DNA of 64,000 bases from Pseudomonas sp. 6D_7.1_Bac1 (GTDB taxonomy: Bacteria > Pseudomonadota > Gammaproteobacteria > Pseudomonadales > Pseudomonadaceae): positions 1 through 64,000 of the forward strand of contig NZ_JANLNW010000072.1 in the NCBI RefSeq assembly GCF_025465945.1, in the 5' to 3' direction. Of this stretch, positions 27,597 through 35,589 are shown one piece after another; the first letter of the stretch is position 1, and every line of letters begins with the position of its first letter. The translations under genes were made by a program, and so were the position numbers. The notes beneath the pieces are model-generated. The model was given only the letters and a program-made list of their open reading frames with translations, did no database searches and was not told the origin of the DNA.

Positions 27597-27956
27597 GGAG
27601 TCCCCGAGGGCTTGGCAGCGGTGTTTTTCGCAGAGTAGCGTTGTTGAGGGGAGGCGAGGAAATAACCGTTTGTCAGGGGGACCCCTCTATCTCGGCATAT
27701 TCAGGCAGTTTGTGGATTTTGGCGGCCTTATGGCCGACCAGTCTCCCGCGGCTGCATGCCGTTCAACATGTGGGAGCTGGCTTGCCTGCGAAGGCGGGCT
27801 CAGAGCTGACCAATCTCTTGCAGATCTACTCCGCCCACAGGGATTGGGGATGTATATGGATTGTGTGTACGACATCGATCAAAGGTGGGAGCGAGCCTGC
27901 TCGCGATGGCGGCGGATCAATCAGAATAAAAACTGACTGGCTCACAACCGACAATA
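27597..27956. other. Intergenic region upstream of the dppA array, with REP-like half-sites
   Basis: No gene is recognised here. Single REP-like palindromes lie at about 27770-27795 (GTGGGAGCTGGCTTGCCTGC) and 27885-27910 (GTGGGAGCGAGCCTGCTCGC). The remainder should contain the promoter of the minus-strand dppA-like gene. Confidence 0.5.
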
Positions 27957-27990
27957 AAAAACGGCGATCACTTTGATGATCGCCGTTTTT
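27957..27990. terminator. Former terminator of the SIMPL gene, now next to its 3' fragment
   Basis: ACGGCGATCA / TGATCGCCGT perfect 10-bp stem with a 6-nt loop and flanking A and T runs (active on both strands in principle). It lies 18 bp beyond the duplicated SIMPL 3' fragment, so it probably terminated that gene before the cassette was inserted. Confidence 0.85.
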
Positions 27991-28007
27991 ATGTACGGGT
28001 TATCGAA

Positions 28008-28079
28008 TCAAGGCATCAACACTTCAATCGAGCCATCGACGGTCATGCTGACCTGACTGGTGCCGGCTTCGACTTCCGG
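28008..28079 (-). pseudogene. Duplicated 3' end of the SIMPL gene (24 codons including stop)
   Basis: Reads PEVEAGTSQVSMTVDGSIEV then LMP and stop on the minus strand. The intact gene at 30734 ends in the same frame with PEVEAGTSKVSMTADGSIEV then LMP. The two copies match at 65 of 72 bases. Five of the seven differences are synonymous, so this copy diverged while still coding, not as drifting debris. It lies between the old terminator and the stop of the 129-residue membrane gene, marking one edge of an inserted cassette. Confidence 0.9.
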
Positions 28080-28091
28080 CTTGTCGGTCGG

Positions 28092-28481
28092 TCAACGCAC
28101 AGCTGATTCCATGACGTATCGGACGAACCAGAGTGTTATCCAGCCCGCCATTAGCCAAAGCAGGCTGATATTGGGAATATGAACCCAATTCCTGAGGCTC
28201 CTTGGCAGGTCTTTGACGTCATCGAGGGCGGGTGGGTCCTCGCGGTGATAGCGCTTCGGTCGGGTGATCAAACCGTTTATCTGGGACAGCCTGTACAGGC
28301 GCCCAATCGGATCGTTGCCTAAACATTGTCGATTAATGCTCACCAATTGTGACCGAGTGAATTTTCGCTCGATTTCTTCGAGTTTGAAAAAGGCGACGTA
28401 AAGCAGAATGGTCAGATTGAGCAAAATGAGCATTAGAAAGCCGCCAGATACAAGGTTAAGCACCAGCTCTGGTCTGGTCAT
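28092..28481 (-). CDS. Two-helix membrane protein, candidate immunity partner of the upstream toxin
   Basis: A 129-residue protein with two hydrophobic helices: residues about 9-31 (LVSGGFLMLILLNLTILLYV) and 104-122 (ISLLWLMAGWITLWFVRYVM). Between them is a charged loop (EEIERKFTRSQLVSINRQCL, RPKRYHREDPP) expected on one face of the membrane. The ATG overlaps the stop of the preceding large gene by four bases (ATGA), implying tight coupling. I recognise no family. Small membrane proteins encoded directly after pore-forming toxins are commonly their immunity proteins, which is the inference here. GC is visibly low: 28381-28440 has 23 G+C in 60. Confidence 0.7.
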   Translation of the reverse strand: MTRPELVLNLVSGGFLMLILLNLTILLYVAFFKLEEIERKFTRSQLVSINRQCLGNDPIGRLYRLSQINGLITRPKRYHREDPPALDDVKDLPRSLRNWVHIPNISLLWLMAGWITLWFVRYVMESAVR

Positions 28482-29821
28482 TGAGTTGTGAGCTCATAGA
28501 GCGTCTCACCGAGTATTTCGGCCTCATGGCCAGCCCCATTGCCTACGATACTTGCGGTGGAACCGGCCACTATGAGTGCGCAGACAACGCCGCCGACGCC
28601 AAATGTTTCAACTCCGACTGCTGCACAAAGGCCGTATTTCATTAGTTGTGTCGAGACGATGCCCGCCGCCACACCGCCCCCAACGGTACCCAGCAATTTT
28701 CCACCCTCAGTAAACTTCACTTTTCGACACTCCCTCTCTGTGCCTGTACGGCACATCTCGTCGATCCTCATACCTGCTGCCCCGGTTGCCAAACCGATGC
28801 CTAGATAACCGCCGGCCTTCATATATTTCGCTGCCCGTGCAACGCCCTCGATATTCGTTGCATAGCCTGGCATTTGTGTTGGCGCTCCCGCCTTGTTCCA
28901 ATGATGAATCGTTCGGCGAGACGACAACCTCAATGCGCGTTTGAGCTTGGGATGATCCGGTATGCCAGTACCTTTGCGCACCAAAGGCCCAAGACTGGCG
29001 TTCAGCTTGGCCATCATGCGTTTGCGTTGGGCAAAGAACTCTGCGGAACGCAAGTGACCATACTGACGGTAGTGCTGTTGATGCAGTTCCTCCAGATTTT
29101 TAAGGGTTGTTTTCAGGTTCTCCAGATGCTGGCCAACCATGAACGAGGCCACACCCAGCGACCCAGCCGAGACCTCAAGAAACGGTTCGATCACTTCATG
29201 GTGCTCGACCATGAACGCCGCTTCTTCATCGCTCAGATCCTTGAGTGCTTCATTGACCTTTTCAGCCGCGATCATCATTTGGGCCTCTTCGCGGTGGCAT
29301 AGGTAATGCCGTGAATCGCTGAAGATCACCATTTGCCCGGGCTTTACCATCTGGCCCAAATGCCGGTTGAGCGAGCGAAAGTCTTTTAGTAGCGCTGGCG
29401 AGGGTGGATTTTCGTACAGCGAACGCTCCAGAGCTTCACGGCTCATGGGGTGCTGGATGATGTGAAACCCCGATTCGACCGGTTTCGGCAGAGTGAATGC
29501 GTGGTCCTCGACTAGATGCTGTGCTGGTGGCGGTTCGGGTTTGAGTTTGAACGCGTTCCATGAGGCGCCGCCGTTGTTGGGGTCAACGCGCGGCGTCACC
29601 ATCACCCAGTCGCCGCTGCTGACGGCGTCGATGAGTTTCTTCTGATGGGTCGCCTGCATGTAGTTGGAGCGATTGGTACCGACGGCATTCAACAAATCGT
29701 CGAAGCCTTGCAGGCTGTCTGGATAGCTCAGCGCCTGCTGCAGGTCGTAGGCCGCCTGGCTGCTGTCGAGCACTTGACCGCGCTGGCCGGCGAGTTGGCT
29801 TTTGGGGATGAGTTTGGTCAC
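28478..29821 (-). CDS. Predicted glycine-zipper membrane-active toxin/effector, family not recognised
   Basis: A 447-residue protein starting with GTG at 29821. Visible architecture: an N-terminal soluble region (to about 115); a LysM-like stretch with HPMSREALERSLYENPPSPA and HLGQMVKPGQMVIFSD near 135-180, followed by HREEAQMM; a charged helical region (about 215-320, possible coiled coil); and a C-terminal half with Gly/Ala-rich hydrophobic segments, GGYLGIGLATGAAG near 350 and LLGTVGGGVAAGIVSTQL then FGVGGVVCALIVAGSTASIV near 395-435. Such glycine zippers are typical of pore-forming effectors. No signal peptide. The short membrane gene overlapping its end supports a toxin-immunity pair. 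Secretion route unknown; no T6SS, PAAR or Rhs gene is nearby. Function is inference. Confidence 0.7.
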   Translation of the reverse strand: MTKLIPKSQLAGQRGQVLDSSQAAYDLQQALSYPDSLQGFDDLLNAVGTNRSNYMQATHQKKLIDAVSSGDWVMVTPRVDPNNGGASWNAFKLKPEPPPAQHLVEDHAFTLPKPVESGFHIIQHPMSREALERSLYENPPSPALLKDFRSLNRHLGQMVKPGQMVIFSDSRHYLCHREEAQMMIAAEKVNEALKDLSDEEAAFMVEHHEVIEPFLEVSAGSLGVASFMVGQHLENLKTTLKNLEELHQQHYRQYGHLRSAEFFAQRKRMMAKLNASLGPLVRKGTGIPDHPKLKRALRLSSRRTIHHWNKAGAPTQMPGYATNIEGVARAAKYMKAGGYLGIGLATGAAGMRIDEMCRTGTERECRKVKFTEGGKLLGTVGGGVAAGIVSTQLMKYGLCAAVGVETFGVGGVVCALIVAGSTASIVGNGAGHEAEILGETLYELTTQ

Positions 29822-30299
29822 GCCCGTGTCCCGTTCCGTGGAAACGGGCGACTGTGGCGAGTGGACTCAGGAAACGATGCCGGGCGATTCGGTGAAACGT
29901 GTAGGGATGATCCGATTCGTTGGCGTGCCGACATTTACGTTTACAACACCAGCGACTCCTACAAAAAGCGCTGTCAGCCGAGGGCGTGAGGGCGATTGTT
30001 CCGACGAGTTGTGGCGGTTGCGCTGGGTTTGGGGCTGCGCCTAACCTTTGGCTGTCGCTGCAAAATCAGCGATCAGGTGTGGAAACCTGGAATCTCAGTA
30101 GGCGTATAGCCTCACCACCGCATTCGTTGCCGATGTATTCTCTCGTCGGCAAGAAAAGCGTCATGGCGGCTGTGCGTGGGCAGACTTCGGTCTGACCGGG
30201 GTCCTACTGTCCCGTTTTCCACCCCACGTATAGCTGCCACCTATTTGCCGTGTGGAAATGGCAAAGGATGGCTCCCATTTGCGAGTAAGGAGCATCTGC
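29822..30299 (+). promoter_or_regulatory. 478-bp gap with a structured leader before the DUF6124-type gene
   Basis: No convincing gene lies in this divergent gap. The right part is GC-structured: CAGAC-TTCG-GTCTG (30181-30194) is a stable UUCG-capped hairpin, flanked by GTGGG (30176-30180) and CCCAC (30223-30227) that could close an outer stem. From memory, blocks like 30100-30290 recur before genes of this family in Pseudomonas; this needs a search. The start codon at 30300 follows AAGGAG. Confidence 0.45.
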
Positions 30300-30686
30300 A
30301 TGGACAAGTTAATTCCCGATCCCCCTGCATCCGACGACGTTTCCCCGTACCAATCCCTCGATTCCAAAAAACTTCACGATGCAGCCCACCGGGCACTGGA
30401 TCACTACCTGAAACCGACGCTCGCCAAACTGCGCTTCAGCGATTTGCGTTCTGATCGGTTATTCAGCGTCGCCCCTGATGTGGGCACCGAAAGCCTGTTG
30501 GCCAACGCCTCGGAAGATCTGGCGTCGGTGAAAGTCATGGCCGCCGACTTGGCGTTCGAGATCGAAGGGTCGCGGCGCAATGTGGCGCTGGCGATTTGTC
30601 GACTGGTGGATGGAGTGCAGTTGCTGGTGGACAGGGCGCTGGATGATTTCGATGTGCCGGAGCCAGCGGAGTATCAGGTCAAGTAG
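30300..30686 (+). CDS. DUF6124-type Pseudomonas protein
   Basis: A 128-residue soluble protein with no signal peptide or membrane segment. It begins MDKLIPDPPASDDVSPYQSL and has a helical core rich in Ala/Leu (DSKKLHDAAHRALDHYL; TESLLANASEDLASVKVMAA; LAFEIEGSRRNVALAICRLV). This matches the Pseudomonas-restricted DUF6124/DUF3077-like family, whose role is unknown. It carries AAGGAG before ATG 30300; the in-frame ATG at 30252 lies in the leader. It shares the inserted cassette with the toxin pair but is transcribed in the opposite direction, and ends 47 bp from the SIMPL stop. Confidence 0.75.
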   Translation: MDKLIPDPPASDDVSPYQSLDSKKLHDAAHRALDHYLKPTLAKLRFSDLRSDRLFSVAPDVGTESLLANASEDLASVKVMAADLAFEIEGSRRNVALAICRLVDGVQLLVDRALDDFDVPEPAEYQVK

Positions 30687-30733
30687 GGGGGCGGTGGGTC
30701 AGTCAGCGGAAGGGTGGCTGACCCACCTCAACT

Positions 30734-31450
30734 TTAAGGCATCAACACTTCAATCGAGCCATCGGCCGTCATGCTGACCTTGCTGGTACCGGCTTCGACC
30801 TCCGGGGTGACCGGTGCGGCGTCCATGCCCGCCGCTTTCATCATCATCGGCGCACGCAGGTAAGGCTGTGGATAACCGTTGCTGTTGAGGTTCAGGTTGA
30901 CGATTTTGTAACCCTTGCCGCCCAGTGCGTCGGTGGCCAGTTGGGCGCGGGCCTTGAAGGCGCCGACGGCTTCTTTGAGCAGCGCATCTTCACTGGCCTT
31001 GCGGGTCGGGGTGGCGATGGCGAAGTCCATGCCGCCCATTTTCAGGTCGGTCAGCAGTTCACCGGTGAGCTTGGACAGCGCAGCGAAGTTCGAGCTTTCC
31101 AGGCGCAGTTCGGCGCGCTCACGCCAGCCGGTGATCTTCTGGCCCTTGGCGTCGTAGATCGGGAAGCTGTTGCGGCTGCCCTGACGCAGGGTGATGTCCT
31201 TGACCTGTCTGGCCTGACCCAACGCCTTGTTCATGGTGGTGCTGATGTCGGCAGCGAGTTTGGCCGGGTCGGTGTTTTGTTCCTCGGTGTAGAGGGTCAC
31301 GATCATCAGGTCGCGGGCCACTTCCTGGCTGACTTCGGCGCGCAGGGAAATCTGGTTGTAGTGAAGCTCGTCCGCGGCCAATGCGGGTAGGCAAGCGAGG
31401 GTGCCGGCACTGAGGGCGAGAAGGGCGGCGCTGCGGCGCAATGTGTTCAT
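30734..31450 (-). CDS. SIMPL (DUF541) domain periplasmic protein
   Basis: A 238-residue exported protein. Signal peptide: MNTLRRSAALLALSAGTLAC, then LPALAA, before DELHYNQISLR. The SIMPL/DUF541 domain fills the rest (EEQNTDPAKLAADISTTMNK; GWRERAELRLESSNFAALSK), a fold found in oxidative-stress-linked proteins such as E. coli YggE. ATG 31450 is chosen; the frame to 31504 adds non-signal sequence. Its last 24 codons are present a second time at 28008-28079, showing that DNA was inserted at this 3' end. It is divergent from roxS. Confidence 0.88.
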   Translation of the reverse strand: MNTLRRSAALLALSAGTLACLPALAADELHYNQISLRAEVSQEVARDLMIVTLYTEEQNTDPAKLAADISTTMNKALGQARQVKDITLRQGSRNSFPIYDAKGQKITGWRERAELRLESSNFAALSKLTGELLTDLKMGGMDFAIATPTRKASEDALLKEAVGAFKARAQLATDALGGKGYKIVNLNLNSNGYPQPYLRAPMMMKAAGMDAAPVTPEVEAGTSKVSMTADGSIEVLMP

Positions 31451-31575
31451 GAAAGCTCCTTGGGCGGTGCGCAGGGGTAAGGATCCAAGCCTGCGTGAAT
31501 CCATCAGACTCTAGCTTTTATTGTCGGGTTCACCCGGTTACAACTTCTATACAGATCGAGGGAGCGCCGCTGTAC

Positions 31576-31705
31576 GTAGCAGCTGGCGAAGCCTGCGTTC
31601 GGCCGCGAAGCGGTCGTAAAATCAGCCACCGCGTTTTTTCAGGTTGAATGCGTTCACCGGATTGCGACCGCTTCGCGCTCGAACGCAGGCTTCGCCAGCT
31701 GCTAC
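31576..31705. repeat. 130-bp palindromic element, copy 2
   Basis: GTAGCAGCTGGCGAAGCCTG opens and CAGGCTTCGCCAGCTGCTAC closes the element, giving perfect outer arms. The centre CACCGCG.TTTTTCAGGT is shared with the copy at 59933-60062. It occupies most of the 377-bp SIMPL-roxS gap; a TATACT -10-like hexamer at 31785-31790 precedes roxS. Confidence 0.85.
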
Positions 31706-31827
31706 AGAGATTGCGGCGCGACCTGCACCGTCGTTGCCGTGTGGCGCTTTGCCGCACTTTTGCCTGTCAGGCCCCCCGCTTGGTTATACTCGGCGCGATC
31801 CGCCTGGAGCGCTCATCAGGAGAGCTC

Positions 31828-33090
31828 ATGCTCGCCCCCGTACAACTGCTGTCCGCGACTCGCCAGAACCTGTGGCGACTGACATTTATCCGCACCCTGG
31901 TGCTGGCCGCTCAGGCCGGTTCAGTGGGGCTCGCCTACTGGTTCAACTTGCTGCCGCTGCCGTGGGTCGAATTGGCGATGACCCTCGGTTGTTCGATGCT
32001 GCTGTGCGTGTTCACCGCCGTTCGCCTGCGCACCTCGTGGCCGGTGACCGAGCTTGAGTACGCCGTGCAACTGGCTTGCGATCTGTTTATCCATAGCGCG
32101 CTGCTGTATTTCTCCGGCGGTTCGACCAATCCGTTTGTTTCCTATTACCTGGTGCCGCTGACCATCGCCGCCGTCACGCTGCCGTGGCGCTACTCGGTGG
32201 TTCTCTCCGGCATTGCACTGGCGATGTACACCTTGTTGCTGGCGCAGTTCTACCCGCTGGAGACGTTCCCGATGTACCGGGAAAAGATGCAGATCTACGG
32301 CATGTGGCTGAGCTTTGCCCTGGCTGCGGCGGTCATCACCTTTTTCGCCGCACGGATGGCCGAAGAACTGCGCCGCCAGGAAGAACTGCGGGCGATTCGC
32401 CGTGAAGAAGGCCTGCGCGACCAGCAATTGCTGGCCGTGGCGACCCAGGCTGCCGGTGCCGCCCATGAATTGGGCACGCCGCTGGCGACCATGAGCGTGC
32501 TGCTCAAGGAAATGCAGCAAGACCATCACGACCCGCTGCTGCAAGATGACTTGAGGGTGCTGCAGGATCAGGTGAAGCTGTGCAAAGAGACCTTGCAGCA
32601 ACTGGTTCGCGCCGCTGAAGCCAATCGCCGGCTGGCGGTGGATATGCAGGACGTCAGCGCCTGGCTCAACGAGGCCCTCAACCGCTGGCACCTGATGCGC
32701 CCTGAAGCGACGTATCGCTTGCAGCGGCTGGGCCTCGGCGCGGAGCCGCGTCTGGCGCCGCCGCCGGACCTGACCCAGGCCTTGCTGAATTTACTGAACA
32801 ACGCCGCCGATGCCTGCCCTGAAGGGCTGGAAGTGACGCTGGACTGGGATGCCTTCGAGCTGACCATCAGTATTCGCGACCACGGCGCCGGTGTGCCGCT
32901 GGCGATTGCCGAACAGATCGGCAAGCCGTTTTTTACCACCAAGGGCAAAGGTTTCGGCCTGGGCCTGTTTTTGAGCAAGGCCAGCGTGACACGCGCTGGC
33001 GGCTCAGTGAAACTCTACAGTCATGAGGAAGGCGGTACGCTCACCGAGCTGCGCCTGCCCCGTGTCGCCCGAGGAGACGAACATGAGTGA
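31828..33090 (+). CDS. roxS: Redox-sensing sensor histidine kinase RoxS
   Basis: Membrane histidine kinase of 420 residues in the RegB/PrrB group, controlling respiratory oxidases (including the cyanide-insensitive one) through RoxR. About six hydrophobic helices fill residues 15-185. The phospho-accepting His is in AAHELGTPLATM near residue 213. The N box NLLNNAADACPEG is near 325. The G boxes DHGAGVPLAI and GKGFGLGLFLS complete the ATPase domain. The start is ATG 31828 behind CAGGAGAG; the longer frame crosses the palindromic element and is rejected. It overlaps roxR by eight bases, so they are one operon. Confidence 0.94.
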   Translation: MLAPVQLLSATRQNLWRLTFIRTLVLAAQAGSVGLAYWFNLLPLPWVELAMTLGCSMLLCVFTAVRLRTSWPVTELEYAVQLACDLFIHSALLYFSGGSTNPFVSYYLVPLTIAAVTLPWRYSVVLSGIALAMYTLLLAQFYPLETFPMYREKMQIYGMWLSFALAAAVITFFAARMAEELRRQEELRAIRREEGLRDQQLLAVATQAAGAAHELGTPLATMSVLLKEMQQDHHDPLLQDDLRVLQDQVKLCKETLQQLVRAAEANRRLAVDMQDVSAWLNEALNRWHLMRPEATYRLQRLGLGAEPRLAPPPDLTQALLNLLNNAADACPEGLEVTLDWDAFELTISIRDHGAGVPLAIAEQIGKPFFTTKGKGFGLGLFLSKASVTRAGGSVKLYSHEEGGTLTELRLPRVARGDEHE

Positions 33091-33643
33091 CGAGATCCAA
33101 GTCGAAGGCGAAGACCTGCCGCATTTGTTGCTGGTAGACGACGACGCAACGTTCACCCGCGTGATGGCCCGCGCCATGAGCCGCCGCGGTTTTCGCGTCA
33201 GCACCGCAGGTTCTGCCGAGGAAGGCCTGATCATCGCCCAGCAGGACCTGCCGGACTATGCCGCGCTGGACCTGAAAATGGACGGCGACTCGGGGCTGGT
33301 GCTGCTGCCAAAACTGCTCGAACTCGACCCGGAAATGCGCGTGCTGATCCTCACCGGTTATTCGAGCATCGCCACCGCCGTCGAGGCAATCAAGCGCGGC
33401 GCCTGCAACTACCTGTGCAAACCGGCCGACGCCGATGACGTGCTGGCTGCCTTGCTGTCCGAGCACGCCGACCTCGACACCCTGGTGCCGGAAAACCCGA
33501 TGTCGGTGGACCGACTGCAATGGGAACACATCCAGCGCGTGCTCACCGAGCACGAAGGCAATATCTCTGCCACTGCCCGCGCCCTGGGCATGCATCGACG
33601 CACTCTGCAGCGCAAACTGCAGAAACGTCCCGTTCGCCGCTGA
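33083..33643 (+). CDS. roxR: Response regulator RoxR (RegA/PrrA type)
   Basis: Cytosolic DNA-binding regulator of 186 residues. The receiver domain covers about residues 13-130, with the acidic pair at DDDA (19-22), phosphorylation site Asp63 in ALDLKMDG and the conserved Lys in YLCKPAD near 113. A Fis-type helix-turn-helix ends the protein (ATARALGMHRRTLQRKL), as in RegA/PrrA. Starts at ATG 33083, inside the roxS stop region. Target genes are likely the respiratory oxidases, known from related Pseudomonas but not visible here. Confidence 0.94.
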   Translation: MSDEIQVEGEDLPHLLLVDDDATFTRVMARAMSRRGFRVSTAGSAEEGLIIAQQDLPDYAALDLKMDGDSGLVLLPKLLELDPEMRVLILTGYSSIATAVEAIKRGACNYLCKPADADDVLAALLSEHADLDTLVPENPMSVDRLQWEHIQRVLTEHEGNISATARALGMHRRTLQRKLQKRPVRR

Positions 33644-33739
33644 ACCGCCGCTGAACGGTTATCGCCAGACCTCGCAGCAACCCGAGCCGATCATCTATGA
33701 TCGGTTCGTGCCTGTTCTTTTCTTTATCGAGTCTGAACC

Positions 33740-35467
33740 ATGAATCAGAACGCTGAATATTCCGCGGTCAACGACGCTGTACGCGGGCAGTTTTTTCGCC
33801 GTGTCTGGCAGATGGTCACGCCCTACTGGCGCAGTGAGGAGAAGGGCAAGGCCTGGACACTGCTGGTCGCGGTCATCGCGCTGTCGCTGATCAGCGTGGG
33901 GATCTCGGTGTGGTTCAACACCTGGTACAAGGATTTCTACAACGCCTTGCAACAGAAGGATGAAGCGGCGTTTTGGCGGCTGATCCTGTATTTCTGCGCG
34001 ATTGCCGCGGTGGCGATTATCGGTGCGGTGTACCGGCTCTACCTGACCCAGATGCTGACCATCCGCTGGCGGGCCTGGCTCACCGAGAAGCACTTTGCCC
34101 GCTGGCTTGGCGACAAGAACTACTACCAGCTGGAGCAGGGCGGTTACACCGATAACCCGGACCAGCGGATTTCCGAAGACCTCAACAACTTTACTTCCAA
34201 CACCCTGGGCCTGGGGCTGGGCCTGATCCGTAATGTTGTCAGCCTGGTGTCGTTCTCGATCATCCTGTGGGGAGTATCGGGCAGCATTGAAGTGCTTGGC
34301 TTTACCATTCCCGGCTACATGTTCTGGTGCGTGGTGGTCTATGCAGCGGTCGGTAGCTGGCTGACGCATTTGATCGGTCGCCGCTTGATCGGTCTGAACA
34401 ACCAGCAACAACGTTTCGAAGCCGACCTGCGTTTTTCCATGGTTCGGGTTCGTGAAAACGCCGAGAGTATCGCCTTGTACAACGGCGAGCCCAACGAACA
34501 GCAGCGCTTGAGCACACGGTTCGGCAAGGTCTGGCACAACTTCTGGGACATCATGAAAGTGTCCAAGCGCCTGACCTTCTTCACTTCCGGTTACAGCCAG
34601 ATCGCGATCATCTTCCCGTTCATGGTTGCCGCACCGCGCTACTTCGCCGGCAAGATCGAACTCGGTGAATTGATGCAGATCAGCTCGGCTTTCGGCAACG
34701 TCCAGGAGAGCTTCAGCTGGTTCATCAGCGCGTACTCGGAGCTCGCCTCATGGCGCGCCACTTGCGACCGTTTGCTGAGTTTCCATCAGGCCATGAGCGA
34801 AAACGAAGAGCGTCAGCCGGCCATCGATGTGCAGCATCAGGGCGAAGATCTGAAGGTGCAGCATGTGGGGCTCGACCTGGCCGACGGTCGTCATTTGCTG
34901 ACCAACGCCGACATGACCGTGGAACAAGGCGACCGGTTGATGCTCAGTGGTCGCTCCGGCAGTGGCAAAAGTACCTTGTTGCGGGCGATGGGCGGGCTCT
35001 GGCCTGCGGGTCACGGCAATATTCGCCTGCCGGTCGGGCGCTATCTGTTCCTGCCGCAAAAGCCTTATCTGCCGATTGGTACTCTGCGTGAGGCCCTGAG
35101 TTATCCACAGCCCGGCGACACCTATTCTCACGAGCGCTACGTGCACGTGCTGGAAACCTGCCGCTTGCCACACCTGGTTGCCCGTCTCGACGAGGCCAAT
35201 CACTGGCAGCGCATGCTCTCGCCGGGTGAGCAGCAACGTCTGGCGTTTGCCCGCGCATTGCTCTACGCGCCGCAATGGCTGTACATGGACGAGGCAACTT
35301 CGGCGATGGACGAAGAAGATGAAGCGTCGCTGTATCAGGCGCTGATCGATCACTTGCCGGGTCTGAGCATTGTCAGCGTCGGCCATCGCAGCAGCCTGAA
35401 ACGCTTCCATCCACGGCACGTGCGTATCGACAACGGCCATCTGCTGGAGCAGACCGTGACGGCCTAA
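33740..35467 (+). CDS. SbmA/BacA-YddA-type ABC transporter (fused permease and ATPase)
   Basis: A 575-residue half transporter that presumably dimerises. The N-terminal 330 residues contain about six hydrophobic helices with SbmA/BacA-type sequences (WYKDFYNALQQKDEAAFWRL; NPDQRISEDLNNFT). The C-terminal ATPase has Walker A GRSGSGKST near 405, signature LSPGEQQRLAFARAL near 495 and Walker B WLYMDEATSAMDE near 515. The family includes YddA and vitamin B12/peptide carriers; the substrate here is unknown. A palindrome (CCGATCAT-CT-ATGATCGG, 33687-33704) lies in the upstream gap and may be an operator. Confidence 0.88.
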   Translation: MNQNAEYSAVNDAVRGQFFRRVWQMVTPYWRSEEKGKAWTLLVAVIALSLISVGISVWFNTWYKDFYNALQQKDEAAFWRLILYFCAIAAVAIIGAVYRLYLTQMLTIRWRAWLTEKHFARWLGDKNYYQLEQGGYTDNPDQRISEDLNNFTSNTLGLGLGLIRNVVSLVSFSIILWGVSGSIEVLGFTIPGYMFWCVVVYAAVGSWLTHLIGRRLIGLNNQQQRFEADLRFSMVRVRENAESIALYNGEPNEQQRLSTRFGKVWHNFWDIMKVSKRLTFFTSGYSQIAIIFPFMVAAPRYFAGKIELGELMQISSAFGNVQESFSWFISAYSELASWRATCDRLLSFHQAMSENEERQPAIDVQHQGEDLKVQHVGLDLADGRHLLTNADMTVEQGDRLMLSGRSGSGKSTLLRAMGGLWPAGHGNIRLPVGRYLFLPQKPYLPIGTLREALSYPQPGDTYSHERYVHVLETCRLPHLVARLDEANHWQRMLSPGEQQRLAFARALLYAPQWLYMDEATSAMDEEDEASLYQALIDHLPGLSIVSVGHRSSLKRFHPRHVRIDNGHLLEQTVTA

Positions 35468-35477
35468 GCACCCTAAG

Positions 35478-35509
35478 CCCCTGTGGGAGTGAGCTTGCTC
35501 CCACAGGGG
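35478..35509. repeat. REP palindrome after the YddA-like gene
   Basis: CCCCTGTGGGAGTGAGCTTG... to CAGGGG forms a near-perfect hairpin just after the stop codon; it may also serve as a 3'-end stabiliser or terminator. Confidence 0.7.
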
Positions 35510-35589
35510 TGGTGTTTGCTGACAGTGATCGTACAACCGCGCTGCGCTATGATGCCTGCTCAACTGTTTGCTTGAGATAGACGTTCACC

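Noticed and set aside
28478..29821. Assignment of the unknown large gene to a T6SS effector family
   Set aside because: No PAAR, VgrG, Rhs or adaptor gene nearby and no diagnostic N-terminal marker could be confirmed by reading alone.
29920..30195. 91-codon plus-strand frame in the gap before the DUF6124-type gene
   Set aside because: No ribosome site, Cys/Ser/Arg-rich non-protein-like sequence, and it overlaps the structured leader.
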